A stretch of DNA of 64,000 bases from Myxococcales bacterium. GTDB lineage: Bacteria; Myxococcota_A; Polyangia; Palsa-1104; JAEUJZ01. The stretch is from contig JAEUJZ010000014.1 of the NCBI GenBank assembly GCA_016794505.1, positions 62,001 through 126,000 of the forward strand, written 5' to 3'. Positions 1 through 8,794 of the stretch are shown here, in pieces; the stretch's first letter is position 1; every line of letters starts with the position of its first letter. A program made the translations under genes and the position numbers. The notes below the pieces were generated by a model, which saw only the letters and a program-made list of their open reading frames with translations, was not told the DNA's origin and did no database searches.

Positions 1-606
1 GGGCTGATGATGACCTATGTCCTGGGTCACCGCATGCAGGGGACGATGCCAGGCACACAGGGCGAGGCATCCCGCACTGCCGAAGTCTATCTGCGCGCCT
101 GTGATTTAGGCGTCGCGATGCAGCTCACCAACATCGCTCGCGACGTCGGCGAAGATGCCCGGCGCGGTCGCGTGTATCTGCCCGATGAGCTTCTGTCTCG
201 GCATGGCCTGCGCACCGACGTCATCCTCAAGCTGGCTGAGCGCGGTGGCCCTGCCCCGCCCGCGCTGCGACGAGCGATCGCCGATCTTTTGGCTCGCGCT
301 GATCAGCACTATGCAGCAGCCCGCCAAGGCATCCCCATGCTGCAGCCTGGCGGACAGCTAGCGATTCGCGCAGCCGAGAGCATCTATCGCGGCATCGGCG
401 AGCGCCTGCGCAAGGCCGGCTGCGATCCGCTCTCGGGTCGCGCCCGCGTCTCGGGAATGGGCAAGCTCTCGCGCATGGTGGGCGTGTGGTCGATGAGCTT
501 TCTGCCCAGCACGCAGCGCATCCCGACGCAGCAGACCCACGGCCCAGCCGATGATCTGCTGCGCGAGCTGTGTCGCGATGCCGGCGTCGACGTCGACGTC
601 GACTAG
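1..606 (+). CDS. crtB: Phytoene/squalene synthase family protein, 3' part (gene enters from left edge)
   Basis: C-terminal part of a trans-isoprenyl diphosphate synthase that condenses two prenyl diphosphates head to head (phytoene, or squalene in hopanoid makers). The frame is open from base 1, so the start lies outside the window. The second Asp-rich motif is clear (QLTNIARDVGED, followed by GRVYLP), which binds the diphosphate through Mg2+. The later AESIYRGIGERL helix also fits the family. About 200 residues are present out of roughly 300, so the first DxxxD motif is not visible. CrtB versus HpnC/HpnD cannot be settled here; an RND exporter of the lipid type lies 19 kb away but is not linked. 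The C-terminus ends in a short Val-Asp repeat. Confidence 0.85.
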   Translation, partial: GLMMTYVLGHRMQGTMPGTQGEASRTAEVYLRACDLGVAMQLTNIARDVGEDARRGRVYLPDELLSRHGLRTDVILKLAERGGPAPPALRRAIADLLARADQHYAAARQGIPMLQPGGQLAIRAAESIYRGIGERLRKAGCDPLSGRARVSGMGKLSRMVGVWSMSFLPSTQRIPTQQTHGPADDLLRELCRDAGVDVDVD

Positions 607-620
607 AGCGATCTGCGGGA

Positions 621-1130
621 CTATTCCGAGAACTGCTGCAGAACGCTCGATGGCGGCCAGCTCTGCTGCGACATCGACACGATGCGCAGGCTGCGGAACA
701 GCGCCATCGCCTGCGGCGCGTACTTGCGTCCGGCTTTTTCCGTGTACCACATGAACACCGCGACGGCAGCGCGAGCCGTGACCTCGGCATCTTGCGGCAC
801 GAACACAGTCACCAGCTGACCCGCTGCGATCTTCGGCTCGCCATGCCAGCCAACGATGCGCACCAAGAACAAGCGGCCATGGATCGACTGCAGCTGCTCG
901 GGCGGTGAGCGGCGCACCACGCGAAACAGCGGCTGCTGCGACAACACCTCGTCGACCAGCGCTTCGGGCGGCAGGATCTTGTTCGGCTGATAGTAAAGCG
1001 GCCGCGTGCCGATGATCAGACACGCATCCAGCTCGCCCGGTGGCACCACGCGCGCTGCGCCGCTGTCGTCGTTTTCCCCGCTCGTCACCGTCCATCCCGC
1101 CGGACAGTCAAACGCAACGTTCAAGCCCAT
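621..1130 (-). CDS. Hypothetical protein, possible PsbP/DcrB-like fold
   Basis: A 169-residue protein without signal peptide or membrane segment. It opens with a short strand followed by PAGW, and ends with an Ala/Met helix and an FRSLRI segment. That pattern recalls the PsbP/DcrB-like small domains found near kinases and secretion loci, but the link is inference. It is last in a minus-strand run whose members are 17 to 115 bases apart, headed by the Ser/Thr kinase at 7041. The gene at 1870-2655 starts with a similar PAGW block, so the two may be distant relatives. Codon use is typical of the region. Confidence 0.6.
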   Translation of the reverse strand: MGLNVAFDCPAGWTVTSGENDDSGAARVVPPGELDACLIIGTRPLYYQPNKILPPEALVDEVLSQQPLFRVVRRSPPEQLQSIHGRLFLVRIVGWHGEPKIAAGQLVTVFVPQDAEVTARAAVAVFMWYTEKAGRKYAPQAMALFRSLRIVSMSQQSWPPSSVLQQFSE

Positions 1131-1172
1131 GTGCCTGGCTCCCTGTGCATGCGTCGATCCGCGGCCCTGCCA

Positions 1173-1754
1173 CTATTGCCGACGAATCTTGTAGATGTCT
1201 TTGACCCCCTGGCCGAGCCAGGTCATGTGTCCCTGTGCCCGCTTGCCGGCTTCGGCCAGTTGATTGCCCAAGCCGCTGCCCAGCGAGTTGCTGAGGTTTC
1301 CAACCGCCGCCATCGCCGAGCTCATCGAGTCCGTCTGAGCCATGTCGCGCACGCCACCGCCGGCATTGCCCAGCGCGCTCTTGGTGCCTGCGAGGTTGCC
1401 GCCTGCGACGGAGTTGCGGCTGAGGTCGAGGTTATAGCGATGGACATCGCTGGACTGCGGCTCGTTGTGCAGTGGGCTGCGCAACAGGCTCATAAGTCCC
1501 GTCGGAGAGTCCACCGGATCGAGGCCCGGCATCCCCTGGCGCGCCATCCCAACCAGCGTGGCCATGGCCAAGAGGCCTTCGTGTGGACCCGCCCCCTGAT
1601 CCTGCTTTGCCGACGGCTGCTTCGCCGCCATCATCCCAGCTAGGCCAGCTTGCTGGCCTTCTTTTCCTTCATCTTCGCCGTGCTGCGCAAAACCCAGAGG
1701 CGGCCCGTCATCGAGCTGCTCTGGCGGATTTTCTGCAAAGTCTATGTCAGACAT
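1173..1754 (-). CDS. Hypothetical low-complexity protein
   Basis: A 193-residue protein with an acidic, Gln/Gly/Ala/Met-rich N-terminal half and a Gly/Ser/Asn-rich C-terminal half. It has no signal peptide, transmembrane helix or enzyme motif. I do not recognise a family. It sits between two possible PsbP-like hypotheticals in the kinase-headed minus-strand operon, 42 bases ahead of the last gene. The composition suggests a flexible or scaffold-like cytoplasmic protein, which is inference only. Confidence 0.55.
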   Translation of the reverse strand: MSDIDFAENPPEQLDDGPPLGFAQHGEDEGKEGQQAGLAGMMAAKQPSAKQDQGAGPHEGLLAMATLVGMARQGMPGLDPVDSPTGLMSLLRSPLHNEPQSSDVHRYNLDLSRNSVAGGNLAGTKSALGNAGGGVRDMAQTDSMSSAMAAVGNLSNSLGSGLGNQLAEAGKRAQGHMTWLGQGVKDIYKIRRQ

Positions 1755-1869
1755 CGTGAACTCCCAGCTACTGCGTTAGGGAGGCAAACAAGACGGAAGA
1801 AATGCGCGTCTAGTGTATCACGCGTCGACCAGCTCGGTCGACACGCTCAGGCGACCCGCGGTGACCCGC

Positions 1870-2655
1870 TCAGTCGATGAGGTAGGGAAAGAGCACGCCG
1901 CCGAGATACACATCTTCGGCGGGACGCTGCGGTGGCGTCGGCAGCTCAGCCGGGTCGGTGTGGCTCGCCGGTTCTTGCGTTCCTGCTGCAGCGGGCTCCG
2001 CCGCGGGCTCTTCTGGGGTCGGATCGAGCGGTGCGCCCGCCTCGACTGTGGTGGCCGCGTCCTCCAAATGCAGGCCGGCATCCAGGGCATACGCCTCGGA
2101 TTCGGCGTCTTGCTCGGGGAGCGCAGGGGCTTCAGGGTCGGTGGTGTTTGCAGCGGGCTGCGGACCTAGCGAGCGCCGCAGTCGGGCCTGCGCCAGGATC
2201 TCGGCTAGCTGTTCGCGTCGCAGATCCATGCGCTCAGGATCGCAGTCGACAAAGACCAGCATGAAGGCAGCGTGGCCTGCGTCGAGCACCGCATAGATGC
2301 GGGCGCTGACCAAGCCGGTCTCGTGGCTGCGACCTTGAGTCTCTAGCAGTGTGGCTTCCCAAGGTCCAAGCCGCGCCGAGATGTACGGCGACTCGTGCTC
2401 GACGGCATAGTCCGGCTCGCTCGCAAGCGCAGCCCGCAAAAGCTGGGTCGGCGAGCGCAAGAGCGGCAGAGCCGGTGAAAGCAACAGCGCCGCCGGACGC
2501 TCGTGGCGGCCGGCCTCTTCGTCAGGCGGCCAATAGATCGTGCCGACCGCCAGCGCAGCGAACCCACGTCGAGTCGGTTCGTCGGCAGGCTCGGGTGCAG
2601 CGCGGCCAATGGGGGCCTGCGTCCAGCCCGCGGGCAGTCGCAGGTCAAGGATCAT
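1870..2655 (-). CDS. Hypothetical protein with acidic Pro/Ala/Glu-rich tail
   Basis: A 261-residue protein. Residues 1-160 look like a compact alpha/beta domain beginning with LRLPAGW; residues 165-245 are a Glu/Pro/Ala/Thr-rich, probably disordered tail, ending in a short hydrophobic block. No signal peptide. It starts 17 bases after the propeller lipoprotein gene, which implies co-transcription and perhaps translational coupling. The N-terminal domain resembles that of the gene at 621-1130 in its opening motif. Function unknown. Confidence 0.6.
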   Translation of the reverse strand: MILDLRLPAGWTQAPIGRAAPEPADEPTRRGFAALAVGTIYWPPDEEAGRHERPAALLLSPALPLLRSPTQLLRAALASEPDYAVEHESPYISARLGPWEATLLETQGRSHETGLVSARIYAVLDAGHAAFMLVFVDCDPERMDLRREQLAEILAQARLRRSLGPQPAANTTDPEAPALPEQDAESEAYALDAGLHLEDAATTVEAGAPLDPTPEEPAAEPAAAGTQEPASHTDPAELPTPPQRPAEDVYLGGVLFPYLID

Positions 2656-2672
2656 CGCCTTCCCCGTCCGCC

Positions 2673-4790
2673 TTACTTCAGCGTGTGCAGCAGCGTGCCC
2701 AGCTCGCCACCGACCCAGACGTCGGCGGCGCTTGGCCCCCAGACCGCGCGTAGATGGTTGTTCGTCAGGCTGTTTTGCCGCGCCCAGTCCGTGCCATTCC
2801 AGCGCAGCACGGTCCCACTGTCGCCGACGGCCCAGACATCGCGGTCGCTATAGCCAAAGACGCTCTTTAGGTTGGTGGTCGAGCCCTGGCTGCTGACCTG
2901 CCAGCTCACCCCGTTGTAGTGCGAGATGTGGCCGTTGTTGCCCACAGCCCAGATGTCATTTTCGCGCGTGCCCCAAAGCTGGACGACGGAGCCGCTCAAG
3001 TTGCGCACCGCGATCTGCGGCCCAACCGGCACAATGCTGACCGCGATCGAGCCACCCCCGACCCAAAAGCTGTCTGCCGATGCGCCCCAGATCGTCGTAA
3101 ATGCCGGCAGCGCGCCGCCCGACATGATGACCAGCCCACGCTCGGCAGCGCCGACGAAGTTGATCAAGTGAGCTTCCATGGCCATGCTGCTGGCGCCCAC
3201 GATCCAGACACTGCCGGCACTGCTTCCCCAGACGGCGTGCAGGTCGGTCAGAATGGCATCGCCCAGCGTCTTGGTCGACCAGCGCTGACCGTCGTATCGC
3301 AAGATCGTGCGGCCATTGCCGACCGCCCACAGATCGTTGCTGGTAGCGCCCCAGATGGCGTTCAGATCTTGCGCGGTTCCGCTCGGCACCTGCGTCCAGG
3401 TTTTTCCGTCGTAGTGCAGGATCAGTCCGACGGAACCAACCGCCCACACGTCCTTGCTGTTGAAGCCGTATACCGCGCGGATGTTCTGCCGATGGTTTAC
3501 CGGCTTGGGTGTCCAGCTGGTCTTGTAGTTGGTCAGGATGCCGCCATCACCGCCTGCCCAGACATCGGTGCCGTCGACGCCGCCCAGGCCATAGAAGCCG
3601 CCGCCCTCTCCATCGCCAGCGACCATGGAGAAGCCAGCCCCTTGGTCGCGCAGTCGAGTGCCAGCCGCGCCCACCACCCAAAACGTGCCGCTCTTGCCAA
3701 AGACCGCCGATAGCGTGTTCGTGGTGCCGCTGGGTGCATCCGTCCACATATTCGGGGCGGTGCTGGTGATGATCTTGCCGCCCGTGCCCGCGGCCACGAC
3801 TTTGCTTCCGTCGCCGCCGATGCCAAGCACGTCCGTCGTGGCGACGTTGGTGTTCATCTCGATGTTCCAGTTGGTGCCGTCATAGCGCAGCACGGTGCCG
3901 CCGTTTGCCGCGACATAGACGCGGTTTCTGGCTGATCCCCAGACGGCATTTAGCTGGTTTGTCGTCGGACTGGCGATGCTGCCCCAGGTGCCCGAGGCGC
4001 GGTCGAAGCGCAAAAGGACGCCCCCCAATCCAACCGCCCAGACTTCCTCGGTGGCGCTATTGCCCCAGATGCCGCGCAGGCTCTGCACGGTGTTGCTGGT
4101 CATCGTCGAAAACGCCGCGCCCGTCGAGCGCAGGATCTTGCCAGCATCGCCCACAACAAAGACGTCCTGCGCAGAGCCAGCCCAGACCGCACGCAGGTTC
4201 TCGGTGGTACCGCTTTCGATAGCCTGCCAGCTGGTGCCGTTGTAGCGCAGAATCGCGCCGAAGTCGCCGACGGCCCAGATATCGGTGGCGCTCGTCGCCC
4301 AGATGCCGCGAATCGGGTTGCCTTGAGGCTGCGGAGACGACCAGCAGAACAGCTTGGGGCTGCAGGTCGGCACCATCTCGACCGGACAGCGCCGCGGCAT
4401 GAGCACGTTCAGGCGCGTGTTCAAGGTCAGCTGATATTCTGGCGCCGCCAAGGCCCGCGTCAGCTCGCCTTCTGCGACGACACACTTGGCGCTGTCGAGC
4501 ACCTGCATGCTGAGCAGCAAGCTGCCCATCTTGCTGCTGGGCACGCGCACGCCAAAGCGTGTCAGGCTGTTCGATACATCCAGTTGATTGCTGGCAGCAG
4601 CGCCATCCAGCGACGCCTTGACGACAAGCTGCGTCGAGTCGGCAGGGACGTTTTCGATAAGCACCAAGATGCTGAAGTTGTCGGGCGTCCCGCCACAGCC
4701 GCTGCTCGTCGTCGCAAGCAGAGCGAAAAGCAGGCAAGACATCCGAGCCAAGGCACGCAAGGCAACCGATCGCGTGAGCTGCGGGCGCAT
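2673..4790 (-). CDS. Beta-propeller lipoprotein with 14 WAVG-type repeats
   Basis: A 705-residue predicted lipoprotein: a hydrophobic N-terminus ending at Ser-Gly-Cys near residue 32, then a beta-sandwich-like region to about residue 160, then about fourteen repeats of 40-45 residues to the C-terminus. Most repeats carry a core like AVWGxSxxDVWAVGxxGxILRYDGxxW, typical of BNR/Ycf48-like propeller blades common in myxobacterial cell-surface proteins. Fourteen blades suggest two seven-bladed propellers in tandem. It probably faces the periplasm or cell surface. It starts 24 bases after the TPR membrane protein gene, so it belongs to the kinase operon. The ligand is unknown. Confidence 0.85.
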   Translation of the reverse strand: MRPQLTRSVALRALARMSCLLFALLATTSSGCGGTPDNFSILVLIENVPADSTQLVVKASLDGAAASNQLDVSNSLTRFGVRVPSSKMGSLLLSMQVLDSAKCVVAEGELTRALAAPEYQLTLNTRLNVLMPRRCPVEMVPTCSPKLFCWSSPQPQGNPIRGIWATSATDIWAVGDFGAILRYNGTSWQAIESGTTENLRAVWAGSAQDVFVVGDAGKILRSTGAAFSTMTSNTVQSLRGIWGNSATEEVWAVGLGGVLLRFDRASGTWGSIASPTTNQLNAVWGSARNRVYVAANGGTVLRYDGTNWNIEMNTNVATTDVLGIGGDGSKVVAAGTGGKIITSTAPNMWTDAPSGTTNTLSAVFGKSGTFWVVGAAGTRLRDQGAGFSMVAGDGEGGGFYGLGGVDGTDVWAGGDGGILTNYKTSWTPKPVNHRQNIRAVYGFNSKDVWAVGSVGLILHYDGKTWTQVPSGTAQDLNAIWGATSNDLWAVGNGRTILRYDGQRWSTKTLGDAILTDLHAVWGSSAGSVWIVGASSMAMEAHLINFVGAAERGLVIMSGGALPAFTTIWGASADSFWVGGGSIAVSIVPVGPQIAVRNLSGSVVQLWGTRENDIWAVGNNGHISHYNGVSWQVSSQGSTTNLKSVFGYSDRDVWAVGDSGTVLRWNGTDWARQNSLTNNHLRAVWGPSAADVWVGGELGTLLHTLK

Positions 4791-4814
4791 GGTTTTCTCT
4801 CTAAGCGGTGAGGA

Positions 4815-5531
4815 TTAAAACATCGGCGAAAAGATGGGATCCGTCGGTAAAAACGGCTCGGTTTGCGGCGTACGGGTGGCCGCTGCGGCCCCAACCCCCG
4901 CGGCCACACCGCCGACCACGACCACGCCAACGATGGTCCAAAACCACCACTTCTTGTAAATCGGTGTGGCCTTCTGTTCCGTCGCTGAACCGCCACCTTG
5001 AGTAGCCTGCGGCAGCGTATTTGTGGCGGCTGACTGCAGGCCAGTGCCAGACGAAGGCTTGTTGGGATCGCCATCGGGTCTCGCGTCGCCGCGGGTCGTG
5101 GTTCCCGACGAGCCGCCGGGCGAAAGCTGCACCGGCTTGGGGTCTGCGGACGGCGATTCCAGAAGCGCCTTGGCCTGTTCGATGTACTTGTTGACGCGAT
5201 CGAGAGTGGCCGCGTCGATATTCAGCTCGGCTTTCTTGTAGCGCTCGTAGTACGCGATCGCCTCTTGCGCGCGTCCCAGACGCTGCAGCGTGCGCCCGAT
5301 GTTGAGCAGCAGCCACGGCATCTGCCGCCGCGAATACGCTGACTGAAAGCCGTCGAGCGCCTCGACGTACTTGCCTTCGTCATACAGCTTCAGCGCTTTG
5401 TAATACGAGTCACGGCAGACGGTGTCTTTCAGACAGCCATCTTGCTTGCTCTGTGCCCAGCTCGACGACACGGGCGTCAGAAGCAGCAGCAGCAACAAAA
5501 GACGCTTAGTCCACGATACGCGGCTGCTCAT
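4815..5531 (-). CDS. Exported TPR protein with C-terminal membrane anchor
   Basis: A 238-residue protein. I chose the start at 5531 because a Leu-rich signal sequence (seven Leu in a row, then SSSWAQS) follows immediately and AGGTGG sits just upstream; a longer reading is possible. After cleavage come TPR-like helices (about residues 35-110, with YDEGKYVEALDGF and NIGRTLQRLGRAQEAIAYYERY), then a Ser/Gly/Thr linker, then a hydrophobic helix (WWFWTIVGVVVVGGVAAGVGAA). The start overlaps the end of the upstream kinase gene by 26 bases in another frame, a sign of coupled translation. Proteins of this design often accompany PEGA-domain kinases in Myxococcota. Confidence 0.8.
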   Translation of the reverse strand: MSSRVSWTKRLLLLLLLLTPVSSSWAQSKQDGCLKDTVCRDSYYKALKLYDEGKYVEALDGFQSAYSRRQMPWLLLNIGRTLQRLGRAQEAIAYYERYKKAELNIDAATLDRVNKYIEQAKALLESPSADPKPVQLSPGGSSGTTTRGDARPDGDPNKPSSGTGLQSAATNTLPQATQGGGSATEQKATPIYKKWWFWTIVGVVVVGGVAAGVGAAAATRTPQTEPFLPTDPIFSPMF

Positions 5532-7041
5532 CTTTGCCACCTGGGTGGGAAGGGTTAGGGCCTGGGCCCGGCTTGCCCACCGTCTGAGTACCCGTGCGAG
5601 GCGGACGCGCCACACCCGGTGTGCGAGGACCTCGCTTTGGCAGGGCTTCGAGCACTTCGCTGACTTTCTGATCCGTCGTGCGATCGAGCTGGATCAGCTT
5701 GTCGGTGTAGCCAGCCAAGTGCAGCTTCACTTCCAGCTGGCCTTCGCCCAAGACCTCCTCACCGTTCCACGGCGTGGTCCCAAGGACGCGATCGTCTTGG
5801 ACGCGAACCACCTGCGCTCCGGCTGGCGTCGACGTGATGGACCAGCGCACCCGGCGCGGCGGATCCGGTATTTTTTCCACCGGTTTTTGCACCTGCTGCG
5901 GCGGCGTCACCACAGGAGGCGTCGTGGGCTGACGCAGACCGCGCCACAGCCCCAGCCCAATACCGCTTAGAGCCAAGAGCGCCATGGCGGCCGTCAGCGC
6001 GCGACGACCGGCTCGGCCCGTTTGCGGCTCGGCCTGGCCGGTGGACAGTCCCATGGTCGACGCGGGCGCTGCCGGAATCCCCGGCGGAGTCAGCTGGGGT
6101 TGCGAGCCACTTGGCGTGCTCACCGCCGCCAGCATCGCGGGGGTCAACTTGATGGCCTGCAGCACCGACGTCGGGTGACGCACCGCAACCTGATCCAGCG
6201 CCACCTGCGCCTCGGCCATCGTCGGGCGTTCTTCCTTTTTCTTGGCCAGCAGGCGATGGATCAGCGTCGTCAGCTCTTCCGGCACATGCGGAGCAAGCTG
6301 CCGCAAGGGCGGCGGCATCTCGTAAATGTGCATGGCCAGCACTTCGCCGGATGCGCCCGTAAAGGGCGGCCGGCCGCCGAGCATCTCGTACAGCATGACG
6401 CCCAGCGAATAGACATCCGCTTTGCCGTCGATAGCGACACCGCCACGGCACTGCTCGGGGGCCATGTAGCGCGGCGTGCCCATGACGACATCGGTGGCCG
6501 TCTTGGGCTGCTGTTCCCCGCCCTTGGCCTCGGCATCTGCCTGCGCCACCTTGGCGATGCCGAAGTCGAGCAGCTTGATCCGTTCGCGCCCCGGCATGTC
6601 GGCGTCGGGATCGGGCACCAGCATGACGTTGTCGGGCTTGAGATCGCGATGGAAGATGTTCTTTTCGTGCGCCGCCGTCAGAGCCGAAGCGATCTGCCGC
6701 GCCATGCGCACGATGTCGGGCAGGCCCAGACCGCCAGGCTTCTTCATGCGCTGGCTCAGCGTCTCGCCCTTCAAGAACTCCATGACCAGATACGCCGTCC
6801 CATCGGGAAGCTGGCCATAGTCCGAGATCTGCACAACCCCTGGATGGTCGACGAGATTGACGGCTCGCGCTTCGTTTAGAAAGCGCACAGCGATCGACGG
6901 CTCGGCGGCATACTTGGGGTGCAGGATCTTCACGGCCACACGACGGCCGATCGGCTCCTGTAGCGCCTCATAGACGGCACCCATGCCACCTTCGCCAATC
7001 TTTCGGACGATCTTATAGGGACCTATCCGGTCTAGGGTCAC
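5506..7041 (-). CDS. Ser/Thr protein kinase with PEGA-like extracytoplasmic domain
   Basis: A 511-residue Hanks-type kinase with a GTG start. Kinase domain about residues 9-285: glycine loop GEGGMGAVY, ATP-anchoring Lys38 in VAVKIL, catalytic HRDLKPDN at 131-138, DFG at 159-161, and GTPRYMAPEQ. A single transmembrane helix near residue 350 (ALTAAMALLALSGIGLGLW) follows a Pro/Gln linker. The part beyond it holds a PEGA-like unit (STPAGAQVVR, then LGTTPW and LHLAGYTD). All catalytic residues are present, so it should be active. It heads a six-gene minus-strand operon and overlaps the next gene by 26 bases. Substrates are unknown. Confidence 0.93.
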   Translation of the reverse strand: MTLDRIGPYKIVRKIGEGGMGAVYEALQEPIGRRVAVKILHPKYAAEPSIAVRFLNEARAVNLVDHPGVVQISDYGQLPDGTAYLVMEFLKGETLSQRMKKPGGLGLPDIVRMARQIASALTAAHEKNIFHRDLKPDNVMLVPDPDADMPGRERIKLLDFGIAKVAQADAEAKGGEQQPKTATDVVMGTPRYMAPEQCRGGVAIDGKADVYSLGVMLYEMLGGRPPFTGASGEVLAMHIYEMPPPLRQLAPHVPEELTTLIHRLLAKKKEERPTMAEAQVALDQVAVRHPTSVLQAIKLTPAMLAAVSTPSGSQPQLTPPGIPAAPASTMGLSTGQAEPQTGRAGRRALTAAMALLALSGIGLGLWRGLRQPTTPPVVTPPQQVQKPVEKIPDPPRRVRWSITSTPAGAQVVRVQDDRVLGTTPWNGEEVLGEGQLEVKLHLAGYTDKLIQLDRTTDQKVSEVLEALPKRGPRTPGVARPPRTGTQTVGKPGPGPNPSHPGGKDEQPRIVD

Positions 7042-7058
7042 GATAAGCTCTCGCTCGC

Positions 7059-7088
7059 ACTATATCACCGGAACGTGACGGCTGTCTC
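7059..7088 (-). promoter_or_regulatory. Possible sigma-70-type promoter for the kinase operon
   Basis: On the minus strand, GAGACA (7083-7088) and TATAGT (7059-7064) are separated by 18 bases and lie about 20-45 bases ahead of the GTG start at 7041. The match to TTGACA/TATAAT is partial, 4 of 6 at the -35 and 5 of 6 at the -10. This is a sequence-only guess, and the leader would be very short. Confidence 0.3.
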
Positions 7089-7287
7089 GGGTGAGATCGT
7101 GTCTGTCTAGGCTGGCCAACTGCTTGTGCTCGCTTGCGGTTTGGCGCCCGCGCCCGCGCCTCGCCAAGCCCCCCGGCTGTGGGGATCTGCCGATGCGCCG
7201 CTGTGCGTGCAGAGCCTGCGTACATGGCTGCACATCGCATCCGCGGACGCCCTTGGCGATGACTGGGTGCATGCTCCGCGCTGGCGC

Positions 7288-8028
7288 TTATTGCGTGTGT
7301 ACCGTAACCAACCGCTCGCTTTCATAGATGGACTGCGGCGAGATGATTGGCTCGTTTTGCGGCAGCACCGCTTGGCGGCCATAGCGCTTCTCAATAAGTC
7401 TCTGGACCACGCGGTGATCGAGGTTTAATTCCGAAATATTCTGCAGTTTTCCAATTTCGATACCTGCGGCTTGTTTATACAATTTCCACACAAGTTCTGA
7501 ACAGTATATCATTTCTTCATCCCAACGAAAATAGATATCATATGGTTTTCCCTGGTAGCGATTGCCCAGTTCTTTCATGCGCGTCAGTACAGCGGGAGTC
7601 AAGACAGCCTCGTGATCCCGCAGCCTCTTGACGACAAAGTGACCTTCACCGCGCGCGATAAACTGCTCGATGGGCGTGCGCTTTACCGGCTGCACTGCTT
7701 CCAGTGCGACGAGCGTACCACCATATTTCAACAAGATCGCTGTGTGATTAAACTGCGAATTCGTAGCGATACGAATCGCCTCGGATTGACTACTCTTTGA
7801 TTTATGAAAAATAATATCCCCTTCTTTTAGTCCTAATGGTTTTATATTGCGATATTCGTGAATTTTATTGCGATTTTTTGTTTTCGTACATAAATCGAAC
7901 CCATGGGCCTCCTGTGCGGGCCCAAACCACGACAACGACAACGACAATGACAGCGACAGCGACAGCACCAGCATGGAACCGAGGCCGGCTCGCAGGACTC
8001 GGCGAAGATCGGAAGAGACGTCGCGCAT
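7288..8028 (-). CDS. Exported YiiX/NlpC-P60-like permuted papain-fold hydrolase
   Basis: A 246-residue protein. The start at 8028 gives a signal sequence of basic residues followed by an unusual Leu-Ser repeat; a longer in-frame reading adds no sensible domain. The mature part carries GDIIFHKSKSSQSEAIRIA, then NHTAILL and later YCSELVWKLY. That order (His before Cys) is the permuted papain fold of YiiX/YebB-like and LRAT-related enzymes, which cleave amide or ester bonds in peptidoglycan or lipids. Predicted catalytic residues are the His of NHTAI and the Cys of YCSEL. The coding region is strikingly AT-rich (7430-7880) and Lys/Ile/Asn-rich compared with its neighbours, which suggests horizontal acquisition. 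Confidence 0.8.
   Translation of the reverse strand: MRDVSSDLRRVLRAGLGSMLVLSLSLSLSLSLSWFGPAQEAHGFDLCTKTKNRNKIHEYRNIKPLGLKEGDIIFHKSKSSQSEAIRIATNSQFNHTAILLKYGGTLVALEAVQPVKRTPIEQFIARGEGHFVVKRLRDHEAVLTPAVLTRMKELGNRYQGKPYDIYFRWDEEMIYCSELVWKLYKQAAGIEIGKLQNISELNLDHRVVQRLIEKRYGRQAVLPQNEPIISPQSIYESERLVTVHTQ
7931..7966 (+). repeat. Hexanucleotide tandem repeat inside a signal-peptide region
   Basis: Six uninterrupted units of GACARY (GACAAC twice, GACAAT once, GACAGC three times). Read on the minus strand it encodes alternating Leu and Ser in the hydrophobic core of the hydrolase signal peptide. Copy-number change would lengthen or shorten the core by two residues per unit without a frameshift. Confidence 0.85.
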
Positions 8029-8269
8029 CCGGGTGTGCTCCTGGCTTTGGCCGGGGGGTGCGTCGGGTCCATGTCCAAGGACGCCCCCGAAGAAAACAGC
8101 CGTGCCCTTTACGCTGGCATAGCACGAACGGCTTGGCACGCAGCCGAAGCACCGGGCCGTGGACGTCGCGCTGGGCGGCATACCAGACGAGCGGAAAGCC
8201 AGGCCGCGGGCCGCAGCCGGGACATCTTTGCGCTTGGCAGCGGGGGGAGCGCCCCTTTAGGATGTTTCC

Positions 8270-8626
8270 GTGATTCGACGAAAAGCCCTCCCGCCGCCTG
8301 TTCGTCCTGCGCCTGCGCGTCGCCCGTCTGATTCGTCCGCCCGTGCCGCGACCTTGGATCGCTCGCCTGCCCGTCAGGCGCCCGCCGTGGAATCGCCGCA
8401 GCGTCGCAAGTTCTTGGAAATGCACCGCCGCGAGCTTCGCGAGCGCGCTGCCCTGCTGCGTCGCCTGGGATACACGCAGGCGGTCGTCGAGGCCCGGCTG
8501 TCGAGCTACGAGACGTGGGAGTACGAGCCGTTTCATGAGTCGCCCCTTTCAGCCGAGGTGGCGAGCATCGTCGCGGAGGTCTTCGCCAAAGCGCATCCGC
8601 GTCAGTACACGCTTTCGCCGGAATAG
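8270..8626 (+). CDS. Small hypothetical protein
   Basis: A 118-residue protein with a GTG start preceded by AGGATG. The first 45 residues are Pro/Arg/Ala-rich and probably flexible. Residues 46-85 form a charged helix pair (FLEMHRRELRERAALLRRLG), and the end is mixed alpha (ASIVAEVFAKAH). No signal peptide or known motif. Codon use matches the host. It stands alone, 168 bases before the DUF2804 gene and divergent from the hydrolase at 8028. Function unknown. Confidence 0.55.
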   Translation: MIRRKALPPPVRPAPARRPSDSSARAATLDRSPARQAPAVESPQRRKFLEMHRRELRERAALLRRLGYTQAVVEARLSSYETWEYEPFHESPLSAEVASIVAEVFAKAHPRQYTLSPE

Positions 8627-8794
8627 CGCGGCGAGGCAACGTGCGCGGCCCAATCAGGCTTGTGTCCGTCGGAACAAGCTGCGGCCGTGCCGCAGGGAAG
8701 AAGTTGGTCTGTGGCAAAAAAAAGGACAGAGGGTGACGATGGCAAGGCGCAAGAACACGCGGGTCGTGCGGAAAAGCGCCTGCGAGATCAGGCC

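Noticed and set aside
7060..7272. Short overlapping frames between the kinase and hydrolase genes
   Set aside because: Arg/Ala/His-rich products in several frames at once, typical of random GC-rich sequence.
7931..7966. Phase variation by frameshift in the hexamer repeat
   Set aside because: Six-base units cannot shift the frame; only signal length can vary.
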